From the NCBI GenBank assembly GCA_910578215.1, contig CAJTPH010000021.1, forward strand, positions 1 to 64,000: a stretch of DNA of 64,000 bases. Direction: 5' to 3'. Below the pieces are notes generated by a model. That model saw nothing but the letters and a program-made list of their open reading frames with translations. It had not been told where the DNA came from and did not search any database. Made by a program: the position numbers and the translations under genes. Positions 51,020 to 59,741 of this stretch are shown one piece after another. Source of the DNA: an uncultured Acetatifactor sp. GTDB lineage: Bacteria; Bacillota; Clostridia; Lachnospirales; Lachnospiraceae. Within the stretch, counting starts at the first letter, position 1, and each line of letters starts with the position of its first letter.

Positions 51020-52603
51020 ATGGTAAAGGACCCCTTGACAGAGGAAACCATATTCCGGCTTGCGAAGCCTAAAAGGAAAGGGCTGCTGCCGCTATTATTC
51101 AGCCGTTTTCTGTTCATTGTTCTGCTGCTTGTGCTGCAGGTGGCTATGGTCATCGGTATTTACGGATGGCTGAACCAATATATATCTTATTTTTCCGTAA
51201 TTATGGGAGTTTTTACCCTGCTGATGATAATTTATCTGTTTAACTGTGAAATGGATGCGACGGCAAAGCTGACCTGGATGTTTATGATTGCCGTCTTTCC
51301 CCTTCCGGCAGCAGGCTTTCTGTTTTTTACCAAAACCAATGCGGGGCAAGGCAGGATAAAGAAGCGTGTGGGCGAGCTGATAGAAAGTACAAAGGGGATC
51401 ATCGGTCAGCCGGAGGATGTGCTCCGGCAGGTGAGGGAGGATGGATCCGGCGTTGCCGCGCTGGCAGAATATCTGAACAGGGGCGGCTGCTTCCCGGTCT
51501 TTGACCGTACGGCAGTAACCTATTTCCCGGTGGGGGAGAAGAAGCTGGAGGCAATGCTTGAGGAACTGAAAAAGGCGGAAAAGTATATTTTTATGGAGTA
51601 CTTCATCATAGAGGAGGGATATATGTGGGGCAGAATCCTGGAGGTACTCATTGAGAAGGCAAAAGCAGGGGTGGATGTCCGGGTAATGTACGACGGGATG
51701 TGCGAGGTGTCCCTTCTGCCCTCCGATTATGTCCGGCTTCTTTCGGAGCAGGGAATAAAGGCAAAGGCGTTTTCGCCTATCATGCCTGTGGTTTCTTCTC
51801 ATTATAATTATCGGGATCACCGCAAGATATTGGTGATAGACGGCAGGGTTGCCTTTAACGGAGGCATCAACCTGGCGGACGAATATATCAACCGCGTGCA
51901 GAGGTTCGGGCATTGGAAGGATACGGCTTTGATGGTAGAGGGTGCGGCAGCCAAAAGCTTTGCGCTTATGTTTCTGCAGATGTGGAATCTGGATGAGAAA
52001 GAGCCGGAATACCTTCCTTATTTGGAGGACGGAGGGCATTGCCCGGAGAATGCCGGCGGTTATGTCATGCCCTTTGGGGACTGTCCCCTGGACGAGGATA
52101 GAGCAGGCGAGACCGTATACATGGATATATTAAACCGGGCCAATGCTTACGTGCATATTATGACGCCCTACTTGATTCTTGACGATGAGATGAAGTCGGC
52201 GCTGAAGTACGCCGCGCAGCGGGGCGTGGACGTAAAGCTGATCCTGCCGGGCATTCCGGACAAGAAGACGGCGTATGCCCTGGCAAAATCCCACTATCAG
52301 TCGCTTGTAAATGCGGGTGTGAAAATTTATGAGTACACGCCGGGCTTTGTCCATGCGAAGGTTTTTGTGTGCGACGACATAAAAGCCGTGGTGGGCACCA
52401 TCAACCTGGATTACCGGAGCCTTTATCATCACTTTGAGTGCGGCACCTTCCTGTACCGGACGGAGTGCATCGCGGATATCGAAAGGGATTTTCAGGATAC
52501 GCTGGAAAAATGCCGCCGGGTTACCCAGGACAGTATACGGCATGAAAAGGGGAGCTATAAACTGATGGGCAGCTTTTTGAAATTTATTGCCCCTTTGATG
52601 TGA
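51020..52603 (+). CDS. cls: Cardiolipin synthase
   Basis: 527 residues. Two N-terminal spans (about 30-50 and 56-77) anchor it to the membrane. Two phospholipase-D HKD motifs are complete: His267-Lys269-Asp274 (YRDHRKILVIDGRVAFNGGI) and His445-Lys447-Asp452 (FVHAKVFVCDD). It joins two phosphatidylglycerols into cardiolipin. The start at 51020 follows AAGAGGAGAAAAGTAAAA. It ends LMGSFLKFIAPLM, the usual membrane-binding tail. Confidence 0.95.
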   Translation: MVKDPLTEETIFRLAKPKRKGLLPLLFSRFLFIVLLLVLQVAMVIGIYGWLNQYISYFSVIMGVFTLLMIIYLFNCEMDATAKLTWMFMIAVFPLPAAGFLFFTKTNAGQGRIKKRVGELIESTKGIIGQPEDVLRQVREDGSGVAALAEYLNRGGCFPVFDRTAVTYFPVGEKKLEAMLEELKKAEKYIFMEYFIIEEGYMWGRILEVLIEKAKAGVDVRVMYDGMCEVSLLPSDYVRLLSEQGIKAKAFSPIMPVVSSHYNYRDHRKILVIDGRVAFNGGINLADEYINRVQRFGHWKDTALMVEGAAAKSFALMFLQMWNLDEKEPEYLPYLEDGGHCPENAGGYVMPFGDCPLDEDRAGETVYMDILNRANAYVHIMTPYLILDDEMKSALKYAAQRGVDVKLILPGIPDKKTAYALAKSHYQSLVNAGVKIYEYTPGFVHAKVFVCDDIKAVVGTINLDYRSLYHHFECGTFLYRTECIADIERDFQDTLEKCRRVTQDSIRHEKGSYKLMGSFLKFIAPLM

Positions 52604-52636
52604 CACCAAGGAAGCGGGAGGACGCCTGGACGGCTG

Positions 52637-53488
52637 TTGAGTAAAATGCAGAAGAATATTTTTTACCGCCCGCTGACGGCGGCGCCATTTAAAAAGAATA
52701 TTTTCTATAGGGAGATAGCGCCCTGCAGGGAGCTGCAGGCTTATGTAAGATGCTTTTGGGGCTCGGAACAGCCGGCGGTCCGTATGGCAGGGGATACTGC
52801 CGCCGAAATAGTGATACCCGATACCTGCGCCGATATCATATATTACATAGACTATACGGATAATACTGTTTCGGGGGGCTTCTGCGGAGTAAACGATCAA
52901 AGCTTTTATGCGTATGAAGCAGGGAAAAGGGGGCACCTGACGGGGATGTTTGCCATTCGCTTTTATGCCTGGACTGCCTGTGCCTTTGCGGAGGATTCCC
53001 TGAAAGCCACCTTAAATCAGTATTTGGAGGTGGGGGAAAGGTTTGAATGGCTGGACAGGCTGATCCGGCCGGTGCTGCCGGAATTGAAGACCATACAGGA
53101 AATGGCTTCGTTCGTAGAGAAGCTGTTCATTCAAAGGCTGGCGGATGTGAGGGAGAACGGGATCGTAAACGGCGTCGTAAGGAATATCCTTATGAACAGG
53201 GGAACGATGGATGTGTCCGGTCTTGCCAGGGAGGCATTCATAAGCGCCAGGCAGCTGGAGCGCCTGTTTCATGAATATGTGGGCATTACGCCCAAGAAGC
53301 TGAGTAATCTGATACGTTACCAGCTGCTGTGGAGGGATGTTTTGTTCCAGCCGGATTTTGATGTCCTGAACGCCGTCTGCAAATACGGATATACGGACCA
53401 GGCCCATTTGCTGCATGAATTTAAGAGGTATCATTCCATGGATATAAACAGCGCCAAAGCCGCGGCTTTTTGGTCCCTTTTAAAATAA
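52637..53488 (+). CDS. AraC family regulator with a DUF6597-type N-terminal domain
   Basis: 283 residues from a TTG at 52637; ATG at 52646 is an alternative, and no strong ribosome site favours either. The N-terminal half (YREIAPCRELQAYVRCFWGS, IPDTCADIIYYIDYTDN, FAIRFYAWTACAFAE) resembles the DUF6597 sensor. The C-terminal AraC double HTH reads VSGLAREAFISARQLERLFH and EYVGITPKKLSNLIRYQLLW, then KYGYTDQAHLLHEFKRYH. It probably regulates a nearby operon in response to a small molecule that I cannot name. Confidence 0.88.
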   Translation: MSKMQKNIFYRPLTAAPFKKNIFYREIAPCRELQAYVRCFWGSEQPAVRMAGDTAAEIVIPDTCADIIYYIDYTDNTVSGGFCGVNDQSFYAYEAGKRGHLTGMFAIRFYAWTACAFAEDSLKATLNQYLEVGERFEWLDRLIRPVLPELKTIQEMASFVEKLFIQRLADVRENGIVNGVVRNILMNRGTMDVSGLAREAFISARQLERLFHEYVGITPKKLSNLIRYQLLWRDVLFQPDFDVLNAVCKYGYTDQAHLLHEFKRYHSMDINSAKAAAFWSLLK

Positions 53489-53593
53489 GTGTTGCTGGAG
53501 TATAACTCCGGCGATTTCTACAGAGGCACATTGATATGACAGGAGCCTTGTGTTACAGTCGGTTCAACAAATGGGAATTTAAGGGAGCAACTT

Positions 53594-54118
53594 ATGGGAA
53601 CAGGGATTTTGATATGCGGTTTAAACGGCTCGGGAAAGAGTACACTGGGAAAGGCTCTTGCACAGAAACTGCATTTTTATTTTATAGATAATGAAGACTT
53701 GTATTTTCCTAAAACAAACCCCACCTATATTTATGCCGCTCCACGTACTCGTGAAGAGGTTGAAATACTTTTGTTCAATGAGATTAAAAAGCATGAAAAT
53801 TTTGTTTTTGCGTCTGTAAAGGGTGATTATGGAGAAGCTATTTATCCTTTGTTTCAATATGCCGTATTGATTGATGTTCCCAAAAACATTCGGATAGAAC
53901 GAGTTAAAAATCGTTCCTTTCAGAAATTTGGCAATAGGATGTTATTTGGAGGGGATTTATATGAACAGGAAGAACGATTTTTTGATTTAGTCAAATCCAG
54001 AGCTGAAGATACCGTTGAAAAATGGATACAGTCTTTAAGCTGTCCTATTATAAGAATTGACGGAACAAAACCCATAGAAGAAAATATAAACTTTCTTATG
54101 GAACAAATACAAAGATAA
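53594..54118 (+). CDS. P-loop kinase-like ATPase
   Basis: 174 residues, preceded by AAGGGAGCAACTT. Walker A GLNGSGKST (9-17), then YFIDNEDLYFPKTNPTYIYA with a lid-like region. It is a small adenylate- or shikimate-kinase-like NTPase of uncertain substrate. The base composition is AT-rich. It is followed by a phosphotransferase-like resistance gene 38 bp downstream, and the pair probably entered together. Confidence 0.8.
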   Translation: MGTGILICGLNGSGKSTLGKALAQKLHFYFIDNEDLYFPKTNPTYIYAAPRTREEVEILLFNEIKKHENFVFASVKGDYGEAIYPLFQYAVLIDVPKNIRIERVKNRSFQKFGNRMLFGGDLYEQEERFFDLVKSRAEDTVEKWIQSLSCPIIRIDGTKPIEENINFLMEQIQR

Positions 54119-54156
54119 ATTAACAATTTAACACATTATAAAGAGGGGGATTTAAA

Positions 54157-55095
54157 TTGCCGACTGCTATTATAGCAGAACATTTTTTAAAGAAGTTAGG
54201 TGCAGAACGATATAATGAGCGAATCCGTGTTGTGGAAAAATACAGAAAACCATGGGAGCTGTCTGAAATAGAGTTTCAGAAATCACTTTCCACTAACAGT
54301 CTGATTTTTTATGCGGTTTCAAAACAGTACGGTAGGGTGATACTCAAAGCTCTTATCAACAGTGGTTTTGACAAAGAAATATTGGCGTGCAAGCTATTTC
54401 AGGGTGAGAACTTTTGTAAAATTTATGAGTATTCATTGGAAGATCAGGTATACATAATGGAACGCATTATGCCTGCCGACACTTTATATGAAAGTGCTCC
54501 CCGCAATGACCGGATTAAAATTGTAGGGAGAGTATTTAAAGGACTGCACAAGACTGACATTCCTGATAGTGCATTTCCTACATACTCCGAATGGTTTGAA
54601 GCTGGCAAGGAAGGTACAAAAAATCGTAAGGATTGTGAAGATCTGTATCAATATCTTTACAGTGCAGAACGAATGCTTGCAGATATTAACCAAAAGTATT
54701 CTCGCAATCTTCTGCTGCACGGCGATTTACACCATGAGAATATTCTTAAAAATGAAAACGGCAGTTATACGGTTATTGACCCTAAAGGTGTAATCGGTGC
54801 CCCTGTATTTGATTTATCGAGATTTATACTTGATGAGTTTAGAGATGATTTGACCTCAGAGCCAAAGGATGTAATAATTGATTTCGTACAAAAGCTTGGT
54901 GACAGTGTGGGTATTCCTTGTGAGATTTTATTGCGTTGTTTGTATATTGAAACGGTCATTTGGCTTTTCAGAGAGGAACTCGCAAATGGAGAAAGTCTTG
55001 AAGAGTGCCAGCAGCTGATTACTAATATGAAAGTTGCATGTGAGTTTGCCACAACAGGAAAGAAAAACATAGGGGAGGGGCTTTATTTCCATTGA
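54157..55095 (+). CDS. Aminoglycoside/hydroxyurea phosphotransferase-like kinase (APH(6) type)
   Basis: 312 residues from a TTG at 54157 that follows GAGGGGGATTTAAA. The kinase-like fold shows RVILKALINSGFDKEILACK (phosphate loop and Lys), catalytic HGDLHHENIL (His188, Asp190) and metal-binding VIDPKGVIGAPVFDLSRF (Asp208). This matches the streptomycin 6-kinase and hydroxyurea-kinase family (APH_6_hur). The substrate is not proven; it may be an antibiotic or a natural alcohol. AT-rich and flanked by scar DNA, hence probably imported. Confidence 0.8.
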   Translation: MPTAIIAEHFLKKLGAERYNERIRVVEKYRKPWELSEIEFQKSLSTNSLIFYAVSKQYGRVILKALINSGFDKEILACKLFQGENFCKIYEYSLEDQVYIMERIMPADTLYESAPRNDRIKIVGRVFKGLHKTDIPDSAFPTYSEWFEAGKEGTKNRKDCEDLYQYLYSAERMLADINQKYSRNLLLHGDLHHENILKNENGSYTVIDPKGVIGAPVFDLSRFILDEFRDDLTSEPKDVIIDFVQKLGDSVGIPCEILLRCLYIETVIWLFREELANGESLEECQQLITNMKVACEFATTGKKNIGEGLYFH

Positions 55096-55600
55096 TTCGG
55101 CACTGCTCCAAAGGTCCTATGTGACAGCTAGGGAGATATGGCTTCTGAAAAGAATGGAGCCAGTCAACTGTCTCGATTGTCACACTTTGTTATATCTTGT
55201 TATGAGATTTTCCTGCCCTTGATTTTGCCCTTATGAGCAATCAAAGCAAGGGCAACATTGTGTGAAACCATATAAAGGGATAAGGCGAACACATCGCGAT
55301 AAATCCATTATTTTCAAGGCGTTTGAAGGATTTTATTAAAACCCTATGCAGGGTAGTAACCACTTATGAAATCGTGGTTTCAAATTCTATTTTATTGGGC
55401 AGTCATCCACCAATGAATAGCTGCCCGCTTTGGATATTTTAACGAATGGTTTGGCGAAGCCACTTTCAGCAACACCAATCTGAAAAGGGAGGCTTTTTGC
55501 GGTGCTGCCTGCGCGGAGATGAATGAAGCGTGTCTGTGACAAATGCCGCTGCCGGATTTATTAACATGTCGAAAATATACATGAAGCCCTGGGGCGAATT
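55096..55600. other. Gene-free region after the imported kinases
   Basis: About 500 bp without an intact gene. A hairpin GGGCAG/CTGCCC lies at 55409-55431. Near 55530 the frame MKRVCDKCRCRIY stops after 13 codons. The DNA looks like the edge of an excised mobile element. No attachment site could be fixed. Confidence 0.45.
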
Positions 55601-55665
55601 ATGGTACAATGTTGACACAAGAGGGCACTGTGTCAACTACAGATTCCATGTGCGCTGAAGCGCAC
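55601..55665 (+). repeat. Dispersed intergenic element, copy D
   Basis: TGGTACAAT, GTTGACAC (55611-55618)/GTGTCAAC (55630-55637), GATTCCATGTGCGC and hairpin GTGCGCT-GA-AGCGCAC (55650-55665). The most complete copy. It is followed directly by the degenerate copy E. Confidence 0.9.
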
Positions 55666-55669
55666 AAGA

Positions 55670-55728
55670 TTATGGTACAATGTTGACACGGAGAGACACT
55701 GACAGGCATGCGTGCGGAGCCGCGCGGA
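55670..55728 (+). repeat. Dispersed intergenic element, copy E (degenerate)
   Basis: TATGGTACAATGTTGACAC (55671-55689), then a shortened GAGAGACACTGACAGG and a GC-rich hairpin-like GTGCGGAGCCGCGC. The core GATTCCA is missing. It ends about 20 bases before the DUF3795 gene. Confidence 0.75.
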
Positions 55729-55749
55729 AAGGGACAGGGATAAGAAGCT

Positions 55750-56052
55750 ATGAAAGAACAGGAAAACGGGCAGAAATTTAACAGTGTATGCGGCACGGAC
55801 TGTACAGAATGTTATTGCTATGGCGAGATGTGTAACGGATGTAATTCATGTGAGGGGAAGGTTTTTCATATGCCGGAGGGAAAGGTATGTCCTATTTATG
55901 ACTGCGTGAAAAACGAAAGGGGTATGGGGGACTGCGGAGAATGCGGAGAGATTCCCTGTAAGATCTGGCTTGCTACCAGAGATCCAAAGTTTTCGGACGA
56001 GGAGTTTAACCGGAATATAGAAATGAGAGTACAGGCATTGAGGAAGGAATAG
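55750..56052 (+). CDS. DUF3795 family cysteine-rich protein
   Basis: 100 residues. Nine or ten cysteines in patterns CGTDCTECYCYGEMCNGC, NSCEGK, CPIYDC and DCGECGEIPCKIW. DUF3795 is a small, probably Fe-S or Zn-binding family of unknown function. It is 8 bp from the TfoX-like gene. The gene has two repeat copies (D and E) as its promoter region. Confidence 0.88.
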   Translation: MKEQENGQKFNSVCGTDCTECYCYGEMCNGCNSCEGKVFHMPEGKVCPIYDCVKNERGMGDCGECGEIPCKIWLATRDPKFSDEEFNRNIEMRVQALRKE

Positions 56053-56060
56053 AGGTGATT

Positions 56061-56384
56061 ATGTCTAAAAACGCTGAGCTTGCAGCTTATGTAACGGAAC
56101 AGCTGTCTGATTTGGAAGATATACGCAATATTCCCATGATGGGCGGATATGTGTTCTATTATGGGGAAAAAATATTCGGCGGCATTTACGATAAGGGCTT
56201 TATGGTAAAGGTGACACAGGCGTCGCAGAAATATATGCCGGACAGTGTGCAGGAGCCTCCGTATCAGGGGGCGAAGCCCATGCTGCCCGTAACCATTCTG
56301 GAGGATAAGGAAATGCTGCAGGCAATGGTGAGGGAAATGTATCCGGAGCTGCCGGAAAGAAAACCGAAAAAGAAAAAAGAATGA
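56061..56384 (+). CDS. TfoX/Sxy N-terminal domain protein
   Basis: 107 residues from the ATG at 56061, preceded by AGAGGTGATT. The TfoX_N fold is shown by LAAYVTEQLSDLEDIRNIPM, MGGYVFYYGEKIFGGIYDKG and FMVKVTQASQKYMPD. In Gram-negatives TfoX regulates competence; in Clostridia this single-domain form has no proven role. It forms an operon with the DUF3795 gene. Confidence 0.88.
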   Translation: MSKNAELAAYVTEQLSDLEDIRNIPMMGGYVFYYGEKIFGGIYDKGFMVKVTQASQKYMPDSVQEPPYQGAKPMLPVTILEDKEMLQAMVREMYPELPERKPKKKKE

Positions 56385-56434
56385 TGGCCGGATGCCGCTC
56401 AATTTATGTTAGCATAGATTGGGTGGTTTTTTTG

Positions 56435-56492
56435 TGCTATAATATTGACACAGAAATATAGTGTGTCAGCTACTGATTCCATGTGCGCGAAT
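56435..56492 (+). repeat. Dispersed intergenic element, copy F
   Basis: TGCTATAAT, then TTGACAC/GTGTCA with loop AGAAATATAGT (56445-56468), GCTACTGATTCCATGTGCGC. The final hairpin is lost. It points toward the HTH membrane gene at 56639. Confidence 0.8.
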
Positions 56493-56519
56493 CAGGCAGC
56501 TGCGCGCTCAAAATCTGCC

Positions 56520-56556
56520 AACCGCCGGTTGAATTTCCCCGATTCAACCAGCGGTT
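56520..56556 (+). terminator. Hairpin between copy F and the HTH membrane gene
   Basis: AACCGCCGGTTGAAT (56520-56534), seven-base loop, ATTCAACCAGCGGTT (56542-56556), one mismatch, followed by TGTGTAAAAAA. It lacks a clear T-run, so it may be a leader hairpin. Confidence 0.45.
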
Positions 56557-56638
56557 TGTGTAAAAAATATATAATAAGGCGTAACATTCAGGGCGGGCAC
56601 TTTGGGAGGGAGCGTCTTATACTTAAAAAGGAGAAAGC

Positions 56639-57463
56639 ATGATGAACCAGACGGAGATTGGAAAATTTATTGCCAGATGCCGCAAAGAGAAAAAACTGAC
56701 ACAGGCGCAGCTGGCAGAAAAGCTGAATATTACGGACAGGGCGGTATCCAAGTGGGAAACGGGAAAAAGCATGCCTGATTCATCCATAATGTTGGAGCTT
56801 TGCGGGATACTGGGAATAACGGTGAATGAGCTTTTAAGCGGGGAGGAAGTAGGAATGGAGAGCTATGAAAAAAGGGCGGATGAAAATTTGGTTGCCCTGA
56901 AAAGGAAAGACGAAAATAATATGACAAAGAATGTGATTATTTCCATGATATATTCACTGACTCTTTTGGTGGGAATTATGGTGTGCCTGATCTGCAACCT
57001 TGCCATATCAAAGCAATTGACATGGGCGCTGATTCCGGTGGGCTCCATCGTTTTTGCCTGGGTTATATCTATTCCAAGCATAATATTGGGTAAACGGGGA
57101 ATCCTTGTAAGCCTGATCTCATTAAGTGTGTTTATTGTTCCGTATTTGTATCTTCTGAGCGTTATTATAAACGTGAGGGCGGTATTTTCCATTGGGACGG
57201 TTATGGCGGTTGTTTCAATCGGTTTTTTGTGGATTATAACCGCGGTGTTCTGCCGTTTTTTCAAGCAGAGGAGGTTTGCCGCTTTGGGAACCGTTTTTCT
57301 TTTGGCAATACCGTTTATGTATATTATCAATATTATATTGTCAAAATTAATAGGAGAACCTGTTGCCGACGTATGGGATATGCTGTGTACCTTTGTACTG
57401 CTGATATCGGCGTTTGCCTCCTTTATCTGTGACTATGCGAAAAGAAAGGGATTGATGCATTAA
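56639..57463 (+). CDS. HTH regulator with a C-terminal membrane domain
   Basis: 274 residues from the ATG at 56639 (a second ATG follows at 56642), preceded by AAAGGAGAAAGC. An Xre-type HTH (QTEIGKFIARCRKEKKLTQA, NITDRAVSKWETGKSMPDSS) is followed by a short linker. Six hydrophobic spans (about 97-120, 124-145, 152-175, 185-205, 212-232, 243-262) make it a membrane-tethered DNA-binding protein. Such one-component regulators sense the envelope or a membrane ligand; the target here is unknown. Repeat copy F lies upstream. Confidence 0.85.
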   Translation: MMNQTEIGKFIARCRKEKKLTQAQLAEKLNITDRAVSKWETGKSMPDSSIMLELCGILGITVNELLSGEEVGMESYEKRADENLVALKRKDENNMTKNVIISMIYSLTLLVGIMVCLICNLAISKQLTWALIPVGSIVFAWVISIPSIILGKRGILVSLISLSVFIVPYLYLLSVIINVRAVFSIGTVMAVVSIGFLWIITAVFCRFFKQRRFAALGTVFLLAIPFMYIINIILSKLIGEPVADVWDMLCTFVLLISAFASFICDYAKRKGLMH

Positions 57464-57479
57464 AAGGGCAGTTGTCTTC

Positions 57480-57508
57480 TGGACAATTCCTGTTTTTGGT
57501 GGTAAAAT
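57480..57508 (+). promoter_or_regulatory. Promoter of rubrerythrin
   Basis: TGGACA (57480-57485), 17 bp, TAAAAT (57503-57508). It lies about 45 bp before the start codon. Confidence 0.6.
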
Positions 57509-57552
57509 ACGGCTATGGCAGGTTGCCAATATTTGACAGGAGGGCAGTTATA

Positions 57553-58089
57553 ATGAATAAATATGCTGGAACACAGACAGAAAAAAATCTGGAGGCAGCG
57601 TTCGCGGGAGAATCCCAGGCGCGCAATAAGTATACCTATTTTGCGTCAGTGGCAAAGAAGGAGGGCTTCGAGCAGATTTCTTCCATCTTTTTGAAGACGG
57701 CGGACAATGAGAAGGAGCACGCAAAGATGTGGTTCAAGGAGCTGTCCGGCATCGGGACCACCGCGGAGAATCTGGCGGCAGCGGCAGAAGGCGAAAATTA
57801 CGAGTGGACGGATATGTACGAGGATTTTGCAAAAACCGCCGAGAAGGAAGGCTTTCCCGAGCTTGCGGAGAAGTTCCGCCAGGTGGGTATTATAGAGAAA
57901 AACCATGAGGAGAGATACAAGGCCCTGTTAAAGAACGTGGAGATGGCGGAGGTGTTCGCCAAGAGCGAGGTCAAGGTCTGGGAGTGCCGTAACTGCGGGC
58001 ATATTGTAGTTGGCACGAAGGCGCCGGAGGTCTGCCCCGTCTGCAATCATCCTCAGGGATACTTCGAGGTGCGCGCGGAGAATTATTAG
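57553..58089 (+). CDS. rbr: Rubrerythrin
   Basis: 178 residues from the ATG at 57553, preceded by AGGAGGGCA. The diiron four-helix bundle has EAAFAGESQARNKY (Glu20), ADNEKEHAKMW (Glu53, His56) and EKNHEERYKALL. The C-terminal rubredoxin-like domain has WECRNCGHIVVG and EVCPVCNHPQGYF. It reduces hydrogen peroxide in anaerobes. It is a single-gene unit. Confidence 0.96.
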   Translation: MNKYAGTQTEKNLEAAFAGESQARNKYTYFASVAKKEGFEQISSIFLKTADNEKEHAKMWFKELSGIGTTAENLAAAAEGENYEWTDMYEDFAKTAEKEGFPELAEKFRQVGIIEKNHEERYKALLKNVEMAEVFAKSEVKVWECRNCGHIVVGTKAPEVCPVCNHPQGYFEVRAENY

Positions 58090-58169
58090 GCATGGGATAT
58101 GCGGCGGTTCAGCCGCCGTAAACACAGTCCGGACAAAAACGGTCAGCCTGCCGAATCCGGAAAATGTGG

Positions 58170-58197
58170 TTGAATTTGGTTAAAAAAAGTATATAAT
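58170..58197 (+). promoter_or_regulatory. Promoter of the 58.2-kb structured RNA
   Basis: TTGAAT (58170-58175), 16 bp, TATAAT (58192-58197). Transcription would start near 58204, at the base of the RNA's closing stem. Confidence 0.7.
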
Positions 58198-58203
58198 ATA
58201 AAG

Positions 58204-58308
58204 TAAAATATCACCAGTCCTGGGAAGGGTACAGCAAAGTATTGTCAGTGTCTAGGTTCAAACACATGATAATCCCGTAGAACACTTGACAGCTGGTGGT
58301 ATTTTTGT
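58204..58308 (+). ncRNA. Candidate structured small RNA or leader
   Basis: The 5' end AAAATATCACCAG (58205-58217) pairs with CTGGTGGTATTTT (58293-58305), a 13-bp closing stem that runs into a T-tract, so it doubles as a terminator. Inside, TGTCAGTGTCTA (58243-58254) pairs with TAGAACACTTGACA (58278-58291) with two bulges, and GGGA (58222-58225) can pair with TCCC (58273-58276). The apical loop has GGTTCAAAC. It could be a free small RNA of about 105 nucleotides or a leader of the GH27 gene, 110 bp downstream. I recognise no known class. Confidence 0.55.
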
Positions 58309-58418
58309 TATACGGTTTAAAAATCGCAGATTTAAGGCAGCGTTTCAGGCTTGGGCGGGTTTAAAGAGGACTGTCTGCGGTTTAGGCGGCGGAATGATTT
58401 ACGGAAGGAAATTGCAGC

Positions 58419-59717
58419 ATGGATAAAAACAATTTTGCGGTGACTCCCCCTATGGGGTGGAACAGCTATGATTATTATGATACCACGGTAAACGAGGAGC
58501 AGGTGAGGGCAAACGCTGATTATATGGCGGCGCACCTGAAGGATTACGGCTGGGAGTACGTGGTGGTCGATATCCAGTGGTATGCCCATGGGGCGGGAAG
58601 CCGGAGAGAAAGGTATCAGTACATCCCATTTGGCGGGCTGGAAATGGACCGGTATGGAAGGCTGCTGCCGGACCCGGAGCGTTTTCCTTCCTCTGCCGGG
58701 GGCAAGGGCTTTAAGCCGTTGGCGGATTACATACATTCTCTGGGGCTGAGGTTCGGCATTCATATCATGCGGGGAATTCCCAGAAGTGCCGCCCACGGTC
58801 ATCTGCCCGTAAAGGGAACGGATTATACGGCTGATTTTATTGCTGATCCTTCTTCTATCTGCGGCTGGAATCCGGATATGTACGGTGTTCGCAATATGTC
58901 TGAGGGGCAGGCATATTATGATTCCGTTCTGGAGCTTTATGCCGGATGGGGCGTGGATTTTATCAAATGTGACGATATCTGCAATACGAATTTGTATCCG
59001 CAGAATCTTTACTCGGGACGACATGAGATCGAAATGCTGGCGCAGGCAATTCAAAAATGCGGAAGGCAGATCGTGCTTTCCCTTTCGCCGGGTCCTGCCC
59101 TGATTGACAAAGCCTGGCATTACGAGACTTATGCGAATATGTGGCGTATCACAGATGACTTCTGGGATGACTGGAGGCTTTTGAAGGATATGTTCAGGCG
59201 CTGTGAATTGTGGCAGAGCCATGTGTCCCGGGGCTGTTATCCTGACTGCGACATGCTGCCTCTGGGGTATCTGGGAAAGGGCTTTGGAAGGGAGAGGACC
59301 ACGAATTTTACAAGGGAGGAGCAGCGCACCATGATGACGCTTTGGTGTCTTTTCGGCTCTCCGCTGATGATTGGGGCGGAGCTGACGAAATTGGACGCCT
59401 GGACCCTGTCCCTGCTCACCAACAGGCAGGTATTGCGGATGCTGACGCCTGAGTGCAGGCCAAGGCAGCTTTGTCTGGACGATAAAAAGGCGGTCTGGAA
59501 AGCCTGCAACGAGAGGGAAGGCATGAGGTACATAGCCATGTTTAACCTGGAGGATGGGGAGGCATGTCTGTCCATAGGCCGTCAGGAGGCAGGGCTTGAG
59601 CCGGAGGACGCGCTTACGGAGCTTTGGACGGGAGAAGCAGCGGAAACGCCGGGGGATGTTCTGCAGGTGAAGCTTGCTCCCCACGGATGCGCGGTGTTTG
59701 CCGCCGGGAAGACATAA
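58419..59717 (+). CDS. GH27 family glycoside hydrolase (alpha-galactosidase type)
   Basis: 432 residues, preceded by GGAAGGAAATTGCAGC. The TIM barrel starts TPPMGWNSYDYYDTTVNEEQ and has VVVDIQWY, with the nucleophile Asp185 in DFIKCDDICN and the acid/base near Asp246 in WRITDDFWDDW. No signal peptide, so it is intracellular. It hydrolyses terminal alpha-linked galactose or similar sugars; the exact specificity is not set by the sequence. No transporter is adjacent. It may be controlled by the structured RNA upstream. Confidence 0.88.
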   Translation: MDKNNFAVTPPMGWNSYDYYDTTVNEEQVRANADYMAAHLKDYGWEYVVVDIQWYAHGAGSRRERYQYIPFGGLEMDRYGRLLPDPERFPSSAGGKGFKPLADYIHSLGLRFGIHIMRGIPRSAAHGHLPVKGTDYTADFIADPSSICGWNPDMYGVRNMSEGQAYYDSVLELYAGWGVDFIKCDDICNTNLYPQNLYSGRHEIEMLAQAIQKCGRQIVLSLSPGPALIDKAWHYETYANMWRITDDFWDDWRLLKDMFRRCELWQSHVSRGCYPDCDMLPLGYLGKGFGRERTTNFTREEQRTMMTLWCLFGSPLMIGAELTKLDAWTLSLLTNRQVLRMLTPECRPRQLCLDDKKAVWKACNEREGMRYIAMFNLEDGEACLSIGRQEAGLEPEDALTELWTGEAAETPGDVLQVKLAPHGCAVFAAGKT

Positions 59718-59741
59718 ATAATATAGGAAAACGGTGAGAGT

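Noticed and set aside
55520..55566. Short zinc-finger-like frame MKRVCDKCRCRIY
   Set aside because: Only 13 codons before a stop, without a ribosome site; taken as scar sequence.
58204..58308. tRNA or tmRNA end because of the GGTTCAAAC loop
   Set aside because: The acceptor and anticodon arms of a tRNA cannot be formed, and no CCA end or tmRNA reading frame is present.
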